Shown: positions 8,722-19,447, numbered from the stretch's first letter. The stretch: DNA of 33,176 nt from an uncultured Opitutaceae bacterium (GCA_937942145.1 CALDFV010000210.1:1-33176); one strand, 5' to 3'. A program made the numbers and translations. The notes: generated by a model from the letters alone, not told the origin.

Positions 8722-11700
8722 ATGAATCCCACTGGCTTGTTCAAAGACATATTCCTCAAATCTCCCCATGCTCAGATTATTTCGAGTAATGGTCTCATCC
8801 AGATGGCGAATCGAGCGGCAGTAGAGCTATTGGTTCGCAGTTCAGATGTTCATTCTCTCACGGACACTCCGATGGAGGCCTACTTCAAAAATTGGGAGAA
8901 AGCGCTTCAGGAAAACGAAGGTTCCGCTTCGTTGACCTTGGCCTCGCCGACCGAAAAAGGCCCGCATGCGTGTGAAGCCATTGCGACGAAGATGGGAGAA
9001 GGGGAAGTTTTGTGGAATCTGCGTCCGATTGGATCTGGAATTGAATCAAGCGGCGCTGACCGGGAGTCGGCTCTTAAGGTGGCTCTTGATCGATCGACAG
9101 ACGGAATCGTCTGCTTATCGCAAGACCTATCTAGTGAAGATCAGGCATCAAATTGGCTTGTCCGTTTCGCTAATCGCGCTTCCCGCGAGCTTATTGGAAT
9201 CGAACGCTCAAATATTGTGGGCAGAGCATTAAGGGAAGTGTCTTCAGTTTACGACGTTCTCAAAATTGACGAGCTCATCTCGAATATTCAGAATACTCAC
9301 AAGCCGGCAAGTGAAGAGCTCGCATTTGAGGTACAAGGCGAGTTGAAAACGGTTGTTCTTTCGGCCCAGAAAACGGATCGTTCGGAGTACATTTTAGTTG
9401 TAGAAGACGTTACCAAGGCACGGCAGGTCGAGCAGGAGCTGGAAAGCAGTTCCAATGAGTTGGAGCGTTTGAGTGACCAAGTGCCTGGGGTCTACTTTCA
9501 TTTGAAGATTAACCAAGATGGTGATCCGTCCTTCCCGTTTATCAGCGAGAAGATTAAAGACCTTCTCGGAGTCGAAGCGCAAGATGTAATGAAGGATGCC
9601 TCTATCGCCATGGGGGCCGTATTCATCGAGGACTTGGAGCGGGTATATGAAAGCTTGGCAGTATCTTCGAAGAATCTTAATCCGCTCTATTTAGAATATC
9701 GAGTTAACGGTCCTAACGGAAAACAGAAATGGGTATCAACTAAAGCGATACCGGAAAAGCGTAGTGACGAGACGATTATATGGTACGGAATTTTTGAGGA
9801 CGTTACCTTGAGGAAAGAATCCGAAGAACGCCTTAGAATGGTATCTGCTGCCGTTGACGTCTCTAGCGACTTCATCCTGATGATGTCGACCGAAGGAAAC
9901 GGCATCTACCATAACAACTCCTTCACCAGCGTTCTCGGATATGACTCAGTCGACCAGTTGAACAATTCCGGTGGAGCAGTGGCTCTATTTGAAGATCAAG
10001 GCCTATTTGAGAAAATCCTCCAAGAGACTCAGGAATATGGTCACTGGCAGGGAGATGTGCAGATGGCTACGGAGTCAAGTCGAGTGCTTGATGTCTACTT
10101 TAGAACAGTTGCCGTGCGCGATGACAAAGGGCGGATTACCGCAATCGTTGCCACTGGTACTGACGTCACTCACAACAAACGGCGCCAGAATCTGTTGAAG
10201 CGATACAACTCCGTATTGAAAGCGCAATCCGAGGCATCGACCGATGGAATTCTGGTAGTAAACGAACGAGGTATCGTATCGAACTACAACAAGCGTTTTC
10301 ACGAAATCTGGTCGCTTTCTCCAAGTGTTATGGACGCGGGAGACCCTGCGAAAATCTGGGAGACCGCATCGGAACTGATGCCTGAACCTCAAGCGTTCTT
10401 GGATAAGGCGAATTCAATTTCTGCGAGTGAAACCGAGACAGTAAAAGATCTGCTCGAGTTGAACGACGGAAGAATTTTTGAGCAAGCTTCCTTCCCGATA
10501 TGCTCACCTTTAGGTGAATCGTATGGAAGGGTTTGGTTCTTTCATGAGATAACGGAGCAGAAGCGTTCTGAAGAGCAGCTAAGAGCCGCAATGCGGCAGG
10601 CAGAAGAGGCGAACGAGGCTAAGAGTTATTTTCTCGCTAACATGAGCCATGAAATTCGGACTCCGATGAATGGCATCATCGGTATGACCGGCTTGGTAAG
10701 CGATACGGACCTTGATCGCGAGCAGCGTGAATGCGTGGATACAATCCGTGCCAGTAGCGAGGCGTTGCTTGTCGTTATAAATGACATTCTAGACTTTTCG
10801 AAGATCGAATCCGGAAAACTCGAGATCGAGAGTACCCTCTTTGACCTTCGCGATTGTGTAGAGGAGGCAGTTGATACTCTCGCCTTACAGGCGACCGAAA
10901 AAGGTTTGGACATCGCATATGTGATCGACAAGTCGATGGAAACTACGCTGCTCGGAGACCCTACGCGTTTACGTCAAGTTGTGATGAACCTGATTGGCAA
11001 TGCGGTGAAGTTTACCGGGAAAGGGGGCGTTTGTGTTCGAGTTTCCCTTGTGGAGGAGAGCGATGATCGTTTGAAGGCCCAGTTCTCAATACGTGATACG
11101 GGAATTGGTATTCCTGCGGATCGAGTAGATACACTCTTCGATTCGTTTAGTCAGGTGGATGCCTCAACTACGAGAAAGTATGGTGGCACCGGTCTTGGTT
11201 TGTCGATCAGCAAGAACCTGGCCGAGTTGATGGGTGGATCTATGTGGGTGGAGAGCGCGATAGAGGAAGGGTCGACGTTCCACTTTACGGTTGAGTTCCG
11301 CAAATCTGCTATTGAATCGCTTCCTGCAGGAACGAAGACTGTGGGCGAATTTGAGGGAAAGAATGCTTTGATTGTTGAGCACAACGCATTCAGCCGAGAG
11401 TCCTTGAGGAGCCAGGTTGAACACCTTGGCCTAGAATCGATTGGTCTGGAGTCGTTGGCTGATCTTGAGAATCTTGAAGTTGAGTCTTCGAATCTGCTTC
11501 TGGCTTATGTGGAATCGGGTATCGATGGATTAGATACGAATGAATTAGTTGAAAGCGTTCGAAAAGGCTCAGGGAATTCGAATTTGCCCGTAGTGATATG
11601 CGGTCCATTGGGGAGTCTTCATGCTGGCAGCGGTGTGTCTGGCAAGGTGTTGTCTCAATTAAAGCCTTGTAAGCTTGCGAATACGAAACGCAATCTCATG

Positions 11701-12171
11701 GAATCCGTAGGGTTAGCGGAGGAGACGGTAAAAAAGACTGAAAAAACTTCCGATAAACTAGGAGAGAGAATGCCGATGTCTATCTTGCTGGCTGAGGATA
11801 ATATCGTAAACCAGAAGGTTGCCACTAGGTTGTTTAAGAAATTTGGTTACAAGATTGAAGTGGCGAATAACGGCCTTGAAGCGATAAAGGCTCTTCAGCA
11901 GAGTTCTTATGACCTTGTATTCATGGATATTCAGATGCCGGAAATGGACGGTCTTGAAGCTACGAGGCAAATAATCGCCAAGTGGGGTGATGCGAGACCG
12001 AGAATTGTTGCGCTGACCGCAAACGCTATGCGAGAAGATAAAGAGAAGTGCTACGAAGCTGGGATGGACGACTACCTGACCAAGCCGTTTAAGCCCATTG
12101 AGCTAGAAGAAGCGATTGAGAGTACTTACGAGCGTCTAGAATCAAAGGGCGGGTCAACTCCAGCCTCTTAA
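8722..12171 (+). CDS. Hybrid sensor histidine kinase with multiple PAS domains and C-terminal receiver domains
   Basis: PAS-like repeats, HisKA FLANMSHEIRTPMNGIIGMTGL, HATPase NLIGNAVKFTGKG and GTGLGLSIS, degenerate REC, intact REC (LLAEDNIVNQKVATRLF...DLVFMDIQMPEMDG). The ORF track starts at TTG 8710; ATG at 8722 is preferred. Confidence 0.93.
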   Translation: MNPTGLFKDIFLKSPHAQIISSNGLIQMANRAAVELLVRSSDVHSLTDTPMEAYFKNWEKALQENEGSASLTLASPTEKGPHACEAIATKMGEGEVLWNLRPIGSGIESSGADRESALKVALDRSTDGIVCLSQDLSSEDQASNWLVRFANRASRELIGIERSNIVGRALREVSSVYDVLKIDELISNIQNTHKPASEELAFEVQGELKTVVLSAQKTDRSEYILVVEDVTKARQVEQELESSSNELERLSDQVPGVYFHLKINQDGDPSFPFISEKIKDLLGVEAQDVMKDASIAMGAVFIEDLERVYESLAVSSKNLNPLYLEYRVNGPNGKQKWVSTKAIPEKRSDETIIWYGIFEDVTLRKESEERLRMVSAAVDVSSDFILMMSTEGNGIYHNNSFTSVLGYDSVDQLNNSGGAVALFEDQGLFEKILQETQEYGHWQGDVQMATESSRVLDVYFRTVAVRDDKGRITAIVATGTDVTHNKRRQNLLKRYNSVLKAQSEASTDGILVVNERGIVSNYNKRFHEIWSLSPSVMDAGDPAKIWETASELMPEPQAFLDKANSISASETETVKDLLELNDGRIFEQASFPICSPLGESYGRVWFFHEITEQKRSEEQLRAAMRQAEEANEAKSYFLANMSHEIRTPMNGIIGMTGLVSDTDLDREQRECVDTIRASSEALLVVINDILDFSKIESGKLEIESTLFDLRDCVEEAVDTLALQATEKGLDIAYVIDKSMETTLLGDPTRLRQVVMNLIGNAVKFTGKGGVCVRVSLVEESDDRLKAQFSIRDTGIGIPADRVDTLFDSFSQVDASTTRKYGGTGLGLSISKNLAELMGGSMWVESAIEEGSTFHFTVEFRKSAIESLPAGTKTVGEFEGKNALIVEHNAFSRESLRSQVEHLGLESIGLESLADLENLEVESSNLLLAYVESGIDGLDTNELVESVRKGSGNSNLPVVICGPLGSLHAGSGVSGKVLSQLKPCKLANTKRNLMESVGLAEETVKKTEKTSDKLGERMPMSILLAEDNIVNQKVATRLFKKFGYKIEVANNGLEAIKALQQSSYDLVFMDIQMPEMDGLEATRQIIAKWGDARPRIVALTANAMREDKEKCYEAGMDDYLTKPFKPIELEEAIESTYERLESKGGSTPAS

Positions 12172-12285
12172 CGGTCAAAAGCGGATTCCTTTTTTCGATT
12201 ACCCGATTCATTTGCTTACATTAATCTAGGCATTTGGCTTGCTCACGCAGATTCAATCTGTGTCATCCGAGCTAGTCATTGCTAA

Positions 12286-14283
12286 ATGCTAGATTCTAGT
12301 CCAAAAGGAGAGTCAGATTGCTACAAGCGAGCGAAGCGTTCGCTCGATTTAATTCTGGAAACGGGAGAAGAACTGAAATTTGATCCCGTTGCGGAGCCAG
12401 AAGTAACCATAGTAATCGCTTCGCGTAACCCAGCTCCATTCCTATTTCGGTGTCTAGAGGCGCTGTGCCTTTCGGAATCCGTCCGGATGGAGGTTGTAGT
12501 CGTCGTTGAGTCGAGCCCTCGTGAGTTGATTGCCCCTTTGCTCGATCGATTAAAGACCGTTGTGAAGGTGCGTTGTCTGGAAATCGTAAGCTACTCTAAC
12601 GCTTGGAATCAGGGCGCGAATGTAGCGCGAAGTGCAAATATCATTTTTTTGAAGGACGACGTGTGCGTAAGGAAGGATGCGATTTGCGCGACACTGAACG
12701 TCTTGGATAATGATGGCGGGGTGGGAGCCGCTGGAGCCATGTTGCTGGATGGAGATGGAGTCCTCATTGAGTCGGGATCGCTTTTGAATTCCAGTGGAAT
12801 TTGCCGATCAGTAGGAAGAGGCTGGAATCCGGACGACTATCGTGTGCAGTACAGAAGAGATGTAGCGTTTTGCTCAGGAGCCTACTTGGGAATTACAAAA
12901 GAGACTTTTCAGTCGATCGGAGGATTCGATGAGTCGTACTTGGATGAGTACTACGAAGACGTTGACCTATGCTTGAGGCTCAATCGCGTTGGGAAGAGGA
13001 TCGTTTACGATCCTTGCAGTGTAGCGACCAGAAATCTGGAGTACCGAGACTCTTGGGAAAAGGCCGCTAAATTGATGGCGGCAAATAGAAATAGGCTTTT
13101 GTTGATTCGCGAGTTAGAGCTCGCTAGTTTTCCGTCTCAAAGTGATTTCGAATTAGATACGGTTCATGAGTGTGCGAGAGGGCAGCGGATACTTTGGATT
13201 GAAGACGCTCCTCCTTTCGCCCACATGGGAGCAGGGTTTCCCAGGACGAAGGAAATGCTGCGGACTCTGATTGAATTGGGGCATTCTGTAACTCTGCTTC
13301 CCACTTTTATTACGACGAGCGACTTCACGGATGTGTACAAAGATACACCGCGAGAAGTTGAAGTGGCCTTAGGAGTTGGGGCGGAAGGTTTCGAAGAATT
13401 TTGGCAGAGAAAATGGAGAGCGTATGATACTGTCATCATTTCGCGACCCAATAATCTTAATTCTATTGGTCGCGTAATTGAAGATACAAAAAGCAAAAGA
13501 GCAGACTTGCGTTTGATATACGACGCCGAGGCTGTTTTCGCTAACCGAGAGATAAGCGAGGCGCTATACAATGGGGAACCGTTCTCGGAGTCGGAAGAGA
13601 GACAACTGCTCGAAGCGGAATTGAAGCCGGCGGTGTTTGCGGATGTAATACTATCAATATCCGAGTACGAACGAAAGCAATTTGCTTCACTGGGATTCTC
13701 TAAGGTGATCATGCTTAGGCATCACTCGACAATTGAGCCAGCGGTTAGGTCATTTGCAGAGAGAGAAGGGATACTTTTTGTGGGGGCGGTTCACTCGGAT
13801 TCAGCCCCAAACGCGATAGGCTTGATTGACTTTATTGAAAATTCCCTGCCGTTAATTCGAGCAAAACTGGGGCAGGACATAAAGCTGTATTGCGCCGGCA
13901 GATACCATTCAGATGAATTGATGAAGTATGCCTCGGATTCAGAAGTCTTTTTAGGATTCGTGGAAGACCTCAGTAAGTGGTATGAAAAATGCCGACTGTT
14001 CATTGCACCCGCTCGGTTTGCGGCGGGTATACCTCTAAAGATCATTGAAGCCGCTTCGAAGGGTATCCCCGTTGTGGCGACTACTCTTGCAAGGAGCCAG
14101 CTTGGATGGACCGAAGAGGAGTTAATCTCGGCAGATACGGCAGAGGCCTTCGCGGATGCTTGTGTTCGTGTTTATTCGGAAGAACCCTTGTGGCGCCAGC
14201 TAAGAGTGGGAGCATTGGCCAAAATACGGCTGGACTACAGCCGAGAACACATTGCCGAAGCGCTGCGTTGCGCCCTGGAGTAG
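12286..14283 (+). CDS. Two-domain glycosyltransferase (N-terminal GT2, C-terminal GT4-like)
   Basis: GT2 features VTIVIASRNPAPFLFRCLEAL, FLKDDVCV, GGFDESYLDEYYEDVDLCLRL; C-terminal GT4-like LFIAPARFAAGIPLKIIEAASKGIPVVATTLA. Confidence 0.88.
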   Translation: MLDSSPKGESDCYKRAKRSLDLILETGEELKFDPVAEPEVTIVIASRNPAPFLFRCLEALCLSESVRMEVVVVVESSPRELIAPLLDRLKTVVKVRCLEIVSYSNAWNQGANVARSANIIFLKDDVCVRKDAICATLNVLDNDGGVGAAGAMLLDGDGVLIESGSLLNSSGICRSVGRGWNPDDYRVQYRRDVAFCSGAYLGITKETFQSIGGFDESYLDEYYEDVDLCLRLNRVGKRIVYDPCSVATRNLEYRDSWEKAAKLMAANRNRLLLIRELELASFPSQSDFELDTVHECARGQRILWIEDAPPFAHMGAGFPRTKEMLRTLIELGHSVTLLPTFITTSDFTDVYKDTPREVEVALGVGAEGFEEFWQRKWRAYDTVIISRPNNLNSIGRVIEDTKSKRADLRLIYDAEAVFANREISEALYNGEPFSESEERQLLEAELKPAVFADVILSISEYERKQFASLGFSKVIMLRHHSTIEPAVRSFAEREGILFVGAVHSDSAPNAIGLIDFIENSLPLIRAKLGQDIKLYCAGRYHSDELMKYASDSEVFLGFVEDLSKWYEKCRLFIAPARFAAGIPLKIIEAASKGIPVVATTLARSQLGWTEEELISADTAEAFADACVRVYSEEPLWRQLRVGALAKIRLDYSREHIAEALRCALE

Positions 14284-14292
14284 TAGGTGATG

Positions 14293-15483
14293 TCAGTCCA
14301 GTTCCTTGACGTATTCGATTGGTAGTTGAGCCTTCTCGGCAACCTCAGGAATCAGCTCATCCCCGCAGTAGAAAGGAATCTCGTTTTTAACATGAGCGGC
14401 GCAGTTGGCGAAATGCAATAGGGTAACGTAGCAAAACTCATTTGAAGCAAAAGCTGCGGGTTCATGATGCCATGTTGTGGCTCTAACGATATTTTCTGGG
14501 AGTCCCCACATTGCGAAGAGGAAACCTCCGATGGCAGCATGGTCGCAACCGAAGATGGCTTGCTCCAAATGCCACAATGGCCGGTTGTTCTCGATGGATC
14601 TCCCCATTAGGTCAGCATATTCTTCTTGTTTGTTTGCCAAGAGAACTAATTTTCCAAGGTCATGGAGAAGAGTGATACTGGAAAGCGCTTGAGTCTGCTT
14701 CACGTTCACCCCGAACTTTCGCATCTGCAATCCGCAGTGACTGGTCTCGATGCAATGCTTCAACACCGCGTTGGCGATCTCTTGTAGCCCAGGAGAAAGA
14801 CTAAGCTGCTTTTTCGCCAACTCAGTAATTGCGAGATTACGAACGAAGTCCATGCCCAGCATCTGGAGGGCTTCCTCAATGGTTTCCACTCGGCCACCAG
14901 CTCCGAGAAAAGCGGTGTTGGCAACTTGAAGAATAGTAGCAACTGCTGTCGGATGCTGCCGTATCACAGGAGCGAAATCATCGATTCCACAATTGGGATC
15001 ATCGGAGGTTTTAAGAAGCTGCTGCATTGGCTCCGTGTTGACGTGGAGCTGTTTTGTGTCCCGAACGATTTCAACAACCTCTTTGCGTCGAATTCTCAAC
15101 TGAGTGTTTAAGACATGCTTGATCTCGGTTACGAGGTCCTCTGGTGAGATGGGTCTCTCGATATAGAGGTGGGCCAGACCAGTCCCTTTCTTTAACGAGT
15201 CTTTGTCAGACTGGTCGTGAATTAGAAACCTAAGCGAATTTGGGTATTCCCGTTTAACGTTTGATAGAAGTATGTCGCCAGAGGTCTTGGGAAGGTCTAG
15301 GCTGGTGAGTACGATATCCGCTTGATCCGCAGCTAGGGAAGCGGCTGCTTCTTCTCCATCCTGTAGGATACGCAGTTGCCATCCTTCCTGGATGATCGAT
15401 GGAGCGTTGCTAATCGAATCGAGGAAAGAAGGGTCTTTATCAGCAATCAGTATCTTGATTGCTCGCTTTGCCTTCGAACTCAT
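14293..15483 (-). CDS. Response regulator with receiver and HDOD domains
   Basis: REC (ILIADKDPSF...DIVLTSLDLPKTSGD), HDOD (VATILQVANTAFLGAGGRVETIEEALQMLGMDFVRNLAI, LLHDLGKLVLL, HAAIGGFLFAMWGLPENIV). Confidence 0.88.
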   Translation of the reverse strand: MSSKAKRAIKILIADKDPSFLDSISNAPSIIQEGWQLRILQDGEEAAASLAADQADIVLTSLDLPKTSGDILLSNVKREYPNSLRFLIHDQSDKDSLKKGTGLAHLYIERPISPEDLVTEIKHVLNTQLRIRRKEVVEIVRDTKQLHVNTEPMQQLLKTSDDPNCGIDDFAPVIRQHPTAVATILQVANTAFLGAGGRVETIEEALQMLGMDFVRNLAITELAKKQLSLSPGLQEIANAVLKHCIETSHCGLQMRKFGVNVKQTQALSSITLLHDLGKLVLLANKQEEYADLMGRSIENNRPLWHLEQAIFGCDHAAIGGFLFAMWGLPENIVRATTWHHEPAAFASNEFCYVTLLHFANCAAHVKNEIPFYCGDELIPEVAEKAQLPIEYVKELD

Positions 15484-15684
15484 TTGACTGTATCTGTGGG
15501 CGATACGGGAAGCCGTTTGTGGAAAACCTCCGTAGTTCTAATAACGTGCGCCTTGGTGAGAAAGAGAGCAGAAAAGGCGAATCCATTGGAGGGAAGGCAC
15601 CATTCAAGCGACTTTCACTGATTTTTCACAGCTCGCGCTGGCGTTGGGAGCATGATCCCCATCAGCCTGTGTATTCGCCAAATT

Positions 15685-16881
15685 TTACCTTTTGAGACGT
15701 TCAGAAATCCATAGGGATATCTCCTGTCCGAGCTGTCTTTTGCTCAGTGTCCCTAGTTCGACCGACCCTTCAGGAGTTACGAAGTGAGCAGTATTATCGT
15801 CCTGACCGAAAACGGAACCACCTGAGACATTGTTAGCGACAATCAAGTCGCAGCCTTTGATATCTAGCTTCGCTTGAGCGTTGTCTATCAGTTCTTCTGT
15901 TTCTGCAGCGAATCCGACGACCACTGCGGGACGATCTGTAGGCCCCAGTTTGCCTACCGAACGGACGATGTCTGGGTTCTCGGCAAACTCGATATTCAAT
16001 CCTTCGGACTTTTTGATTTTTCGATCGGAACGATTGACGACCTTAAAGTCACACACTGCGGCGCATCCAACGAAAATGTCTGCGGGAAGGGCTTTGTGGA
16101 CCGATTCATGCATTTCTTCGGCTGATACGACTTCGAGAACCTGCAGATTTGGGTGGCTTGCCGGACTGATACTGTTCTTGCCTAAAACCAGAGTTACCTT
16201 CGCACCTGACTGGGCAAGAGCAATTGCGATGGCATTACCCTGCTTGCCGGAAGAGAAGTTGCTAATGTATCGCACGCTATCAATGCGTTCGATCGTGCCC
16301 CCAGAGGTGACGATGGCGCGTTTCCCCTCGAGTGTTGATGCAAGCCGAAAATGGTCGTCGATCACTTCCATTATAGAACCCGGCTCAGCCATCTTACCCA
16401 TACCGATTTCCCCACAGGCCAACATGTCAGCTTGCGGAGGAATGACTGTGGCTCCATCGGATTTCGCAATTTCAAGATTGCGTTGAAAAGCAGGGTTTTC
16501 CCACATTTCCACATTCATGCTAGGGGCGAGAATGACTGGCTTATTCTTCGCCAGCATTAGGGTGGAAGCAAGATCGTCTCCTTCGCCTCGTACCATTTTT
16601 GAAATGAAGTCAGCGGTTGCCGGAGCCACGACAATCAAATCCGCTCGACGGGAAAGTTCGATGTGGCTCATTTCGTAGGCTTGGGAATCCCACATTTCGA
16701 CGTGCGCCTTTTTGCCGGTGAGGGTTTCGACGGAAAGGGGAGTTACGAAGTGCTTTCCTCCCTCGGTCAATACGCCCTTGACCGAGGCGCCGGCCTTTGT
16801 GAGCAGACGAATGAGGTCGAGCGATTTGTAGGCCGCGATGCTGCCTGTCAATATCAATAGAATGCGTTTGCCCTCAAGCAT
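15685..16881 (-). CDS. coaBC: Bifunctional phosphopantothenoylcysteine decarboxylase/phosphopantothenate-cysteine ligase
   Basis: ILLILTGSIAAYKSLDLIRLL, APSMNVEMWENPAFQRN, VTSGGTIERIDSVRYISNFSSGKQG, VGFAAETEELIDNAQAKLDIKGCDLIVANNV. Confidence 0.97.
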   Translation of the reverse strand: MLEGKRILLILTGSIAAYKSLDLIRLLTKAGASVKGVLTEGGKHFVTPLSVETLTGKKAHVEMWDSQAYEMSHIELSRRADLIVVAPATADFISKMVRGEGDDLASTLMLAKNKPVILAPSMNVEMWENPAFQRNLEIAKSDGATVIPPQADMLACGEIGMGKMAEPGSIMEVIDDHFRLASTLEGKRAIVTSGGTIERIDSVRYISNFSSGKQGNAIAIALAQSGAKVTLVLGKNSISPASHPNLQVLEVVSAEEMHESVHKALPADIFVGCAAVCDFKVVNRSDRKIKKSEGLNIEFAENPDIVRSVGKLGPTDRPAVVVGFAAETEELIDNAQAKLDIKGCDLIVANNVSGGSVFGQDDNTAHFVTPEGSVELGTLSKRQLGQEISLWISERLKR

Positions 16882-16968
16882 GACTTAAAACATAGAAGGT
16901 TCGATGTTCGTTGAAAAGATCTAGAGAGCAAGCCCTGAGAGTTGTCCGTTGAACACAAAAGGAAAAGG

Positions 16969-18021
16969 CTAGTTTTGAAACTCGAACTCGAGCTGTTTTG
17001 ATTGGCTCGCTTGATGGGTCGCGAGCCTAACGCCAATTCCGATAAGCCTCACAGGCAAAGCCTTACGGCCGAAGGCTTCTTGTAACAGGGTTTGGGCAGA
17101 AGACTCGTTGATCGCAAGACCCACTCGCTCGACGGTCGTTTTGGAAAAGTCGGAGAACTTCAGCTTTAAAAAAAGCTTCGCGATCTTCCGATCCACTTTG
17201 ATTCGGAACAAGTCCTCTTCGAGTTCCAAAAAGAGAGACTGAACCTTTTCCGCGCAAGCCTCGAGCGATTCGAGATTGGCCGAGAAAGTCCTTTCAACGC
17301 TAATGGATTTACGAATACGGTGGGAGACGATGGGACGATGGTCGATCCCTCGACACAAGTCGTAAAGCTCACCGCCGAATTTACCGAATAAATGTGTAAG
17401 CTCTAGAGAGCTGTAGGACTGAAGATCACCGCATGTCCGTATGTTTTTTGCTAGTAGCTTTTCTTCTGCCTTCTTTCCGATTCCCCAGATCTTAGATACA
17501 GGTAGACTCGACATGAATTCGGATATTTCGTCTGCAGCGATATGGAACAGGCCATTGGGCTTCTTCCAGTCGCTAGCGATTTTAGCGAGCATTTTGTTGG
17601 GAGCGACTCCTGCGGAAGCCGTCAGCCCAGTGACGCGTCTTATCTGTCTTCGGATATCGTTGGCGATTGAAACCGCGTTTCGTTCATCGCTCGATACGTC
17701 TAGGTAGGCTTCGTCGAGTGAAAGGGGCTCTACTAGATTGGTGTATTGATTGAGTATGGATCTAATGCGTTTGGACTCGAATCGATATACCTCGAATCTT
17801 ACTGGCAAAATAACGAGGTGGGGGCATTTTCGTACTGCGATAAAATTTGGCATTGCCGAGTGGATACCAAATTCTCGAGCTTCATAGTTGCATGTAGTCA
17901 GTACCCCTCTCGGACTTCTGCCACCCACGGCGATAGGCTCTCGCCTCAAGGACGGATTGTCTCGAGCCTCGATTGCTGCGTAGAAACAGTCCATATCCAC
18001 ATGTATTATCTGCCGCTCCAT
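16969..18021 (-). CDS. dinB: DNA polymerase IV (Y-family)
   Basis: MERQIIHVDMDCFYAAIEARDNPSLRREPIAVGG, SLDEAYLDVS, GIGKKAEEKLLAKNI; start set to the M of MERQII rather than ORF start 18099. Confidence 0.95.
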   Translation of the reverse strand: MERQIIHVDMDCFYAAIEARDNPSLRREPIAVGGRSPRGVLTTCNYEAREFGIHSAMPNFIAVRKCPHLVILPVRFEVYRFESKRIRSILNQYTNLVEPLSLDEAYLDVSSDERNAVSIANDIRRQIRRVTGLTASAGVAPNKMLAKIASDWKKPNGLFHIAADEISEFMSSLPVSKIWGIGKKAEEKLLAKNIRTCGDLQSYSSLELTHLFGKFGGELYDLCRGIDHRPIVSHRIRKSISVERTFSANLESLEACAEKVQSLFLELEEDLFRIKVDRKIAKLFLKLKFSDFSKTTVERVGLAINESSAQTLLQEAFGRKALPVRLIGIGVRLATHQASQSKQLEFEFQN

Positions 18022-18092
18022 CTCCTTCCTCTTGAATGTGCAAATATTTTTTCCAAGTGTAGCGACTCCAGCTTTTCTATGGACAAGCGGAA

Positions 18093-18932
18093 GTGACAAT
18101 GCTTGATGGGTTCAAGATGGCAGAACCGCTTTCAAAAGCCAAGCTTTCGGTCTTTCGAAAGTTACACAGCAAGAAAAACAGGGAGATCGAAAACCGATTC
18201 ATTATTGAAGGGTGGCACTTGCTGGAGGAGGCCATCAAATCCGGTGCGCATCTTAACGCGGTGGTATATGATGGATCCCGAAAGTTGAGTGGTGAGGACA
18301 GAGTGGTTCTGGCTAAAGCCACGCAGCATTCAGATAAGGTCTACTTGGCAAGCGAATCACAGCTGAAGGCGCTGGGAGAAACGAAGACAAACTCGGGAGT
18401 GATTGGGATTGCCGATCGCTTACATTATGATTGGGGAAGCGTTGAAGCCTCTCTCAGGACAAAAGTTGAGAGTTATTTGGTAGCCTTGGATGCGGTTAGC
18501 GACCCGGGAAATTGCGGTGCGATTGTTCGAGGGTGTGATTGGTTTGGGGCTGATGCGGTTCTCATGGGGAAGGGGTGTCCGGAAAAAGAAAACGGAAAAC
18601 TCGTAAGAGCCACGATGGGTGGTCTCTTTCATTTGCCCATCTTGCCGATTGAAAATTTAGCAGACACCGTGGGTTCTTTAAAAAGTGAAGGATTTCAAGT
18701 TGTTGCGAGTGAAATCGGGGCGAGCGAGTCCCTTCAAAGTTTTCACTGGCCGGCTAAAACCGTACTGGTAATTGGAAATGAAGCGAGGGGAGTTTCGGAG
18801 CAGATTCTGGAGCTGGCGGACCATCGGATAGAAATTCCCTCTTTTGGGAATGGGGAATCTCTGAACGCTGCAATGTCGTGCTCAGTCTTTTTAGGTCATT
18901 GGCGTATGGTTGATTCGACTACGCTCGGCTAA
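18093..18932 (+). CDS. TrmH/SpoU family RNA 2'-O-methyltransferase
   Basis: FIIEGWHLLEEAIKSG, ALDAVSDPGNCGAIVRGCDWFGADAVLM, LVIGNEARGVSEQILELADHRIEIPSFGNGESLNAAMSCSVFLG. Start may be 18093 (GTG), 18099 or 18117. Confidence 0.93.
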   Translation: MTMLDGFKMAEPLSKAKLSVFRKLHSKKNREIENRFIIEGWHLLEEAIKSGAHLNAVVYDGSRKLSGEDRVVLAKATQHSDKVYLASESQLKALGETKTNSGVIGIADRLHYDWGSVEASLRTKVESYLVALDAVSDPGNCGAIVRGCDWFGADAVLMGKGCPEKENGKLVRATMGGLFHLPILPIENLADTVGSLKSEGFQVVASEIGASESLQSFHWPAKTVLVIGNEARGVSEQILELADHRIEIPSFGNGESLNAAMSCSVFLGHWRMVDSTTLG

Positions 18933-19054
18933 GGAGATTGAGAGCAGTTCGGCGGTGTAGGCATTCCATTTTGAGAAAGGAAACTCTTTTTCCTGAAAAT
19001 AACGCATACGACCTTGCCAGGCATTGAAAGTTTTCTAGGGTTCGCGGACTTAGA

Positions 19055-19447
19055 TTGAAAACAGCGAATGAGAATCAGATGAATTGGTTGGCCGATATAG
19101 ACGAAGCGCTTGAGCAAAGGAACTCTCAGCAGAGACGACTACTCATGATTTTTAAGGGGAATGGGGATTGGTGTCCTTGGTGCAATAAGCTGGAAGCGTT
19201 GCTAAACAACGATGCTGCGTTGGATGAATATTTGGAGTTGGAAGGTATTCTCGGGGCCAAGATAGGAATACCGCGGAAGAGCGAGGATATTACCGGTATT
19301 CGAGAACGGTTTGGGATAACCGGAATTCCATTCCTCCTCTTCTATTCTGACGATGGCAGAATCGAAGGGACAACCGAATTTATCGACGGAGGAAGTGCGG
19401 TCTCCTATGTTTCTTGGATAGAATCCGTCGATTCAAGCGCCTTGTAG
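19055..19447 (+). CDS. Thioredoxin-fold protein with CxxC motif
   Basis: LMIFKGNGDWCPWCNKLEALL, FGITGIPFLLFYSDDGRI; TTG start at 19055 or ATG at 19079. Confidence 0.8.
   Translation: MKTANENQMNWLADIDEALEQRNSQQRRLLMIFKGNGDWCPWCNKLEALLNNDAALDEYLELEGILGAKIGIPRKSEDITGIRERFGITGIPFLLFYSDDGRIEGTTEFIDGGSAVSYVSWIESVDSSAL

Noticed and set aside
13164-13712. 182-aa minus-strand ORF
   Set aside because: Antisense within the GT2-GT4 gene; low-complexity Ser-rich translation without domain motifs.
15881-16486. 201-aa plus-strand ORF
   Set aside because: Fully antisense to coaBC, whose protein motifs are unmistakable; likely a shadow ORF.
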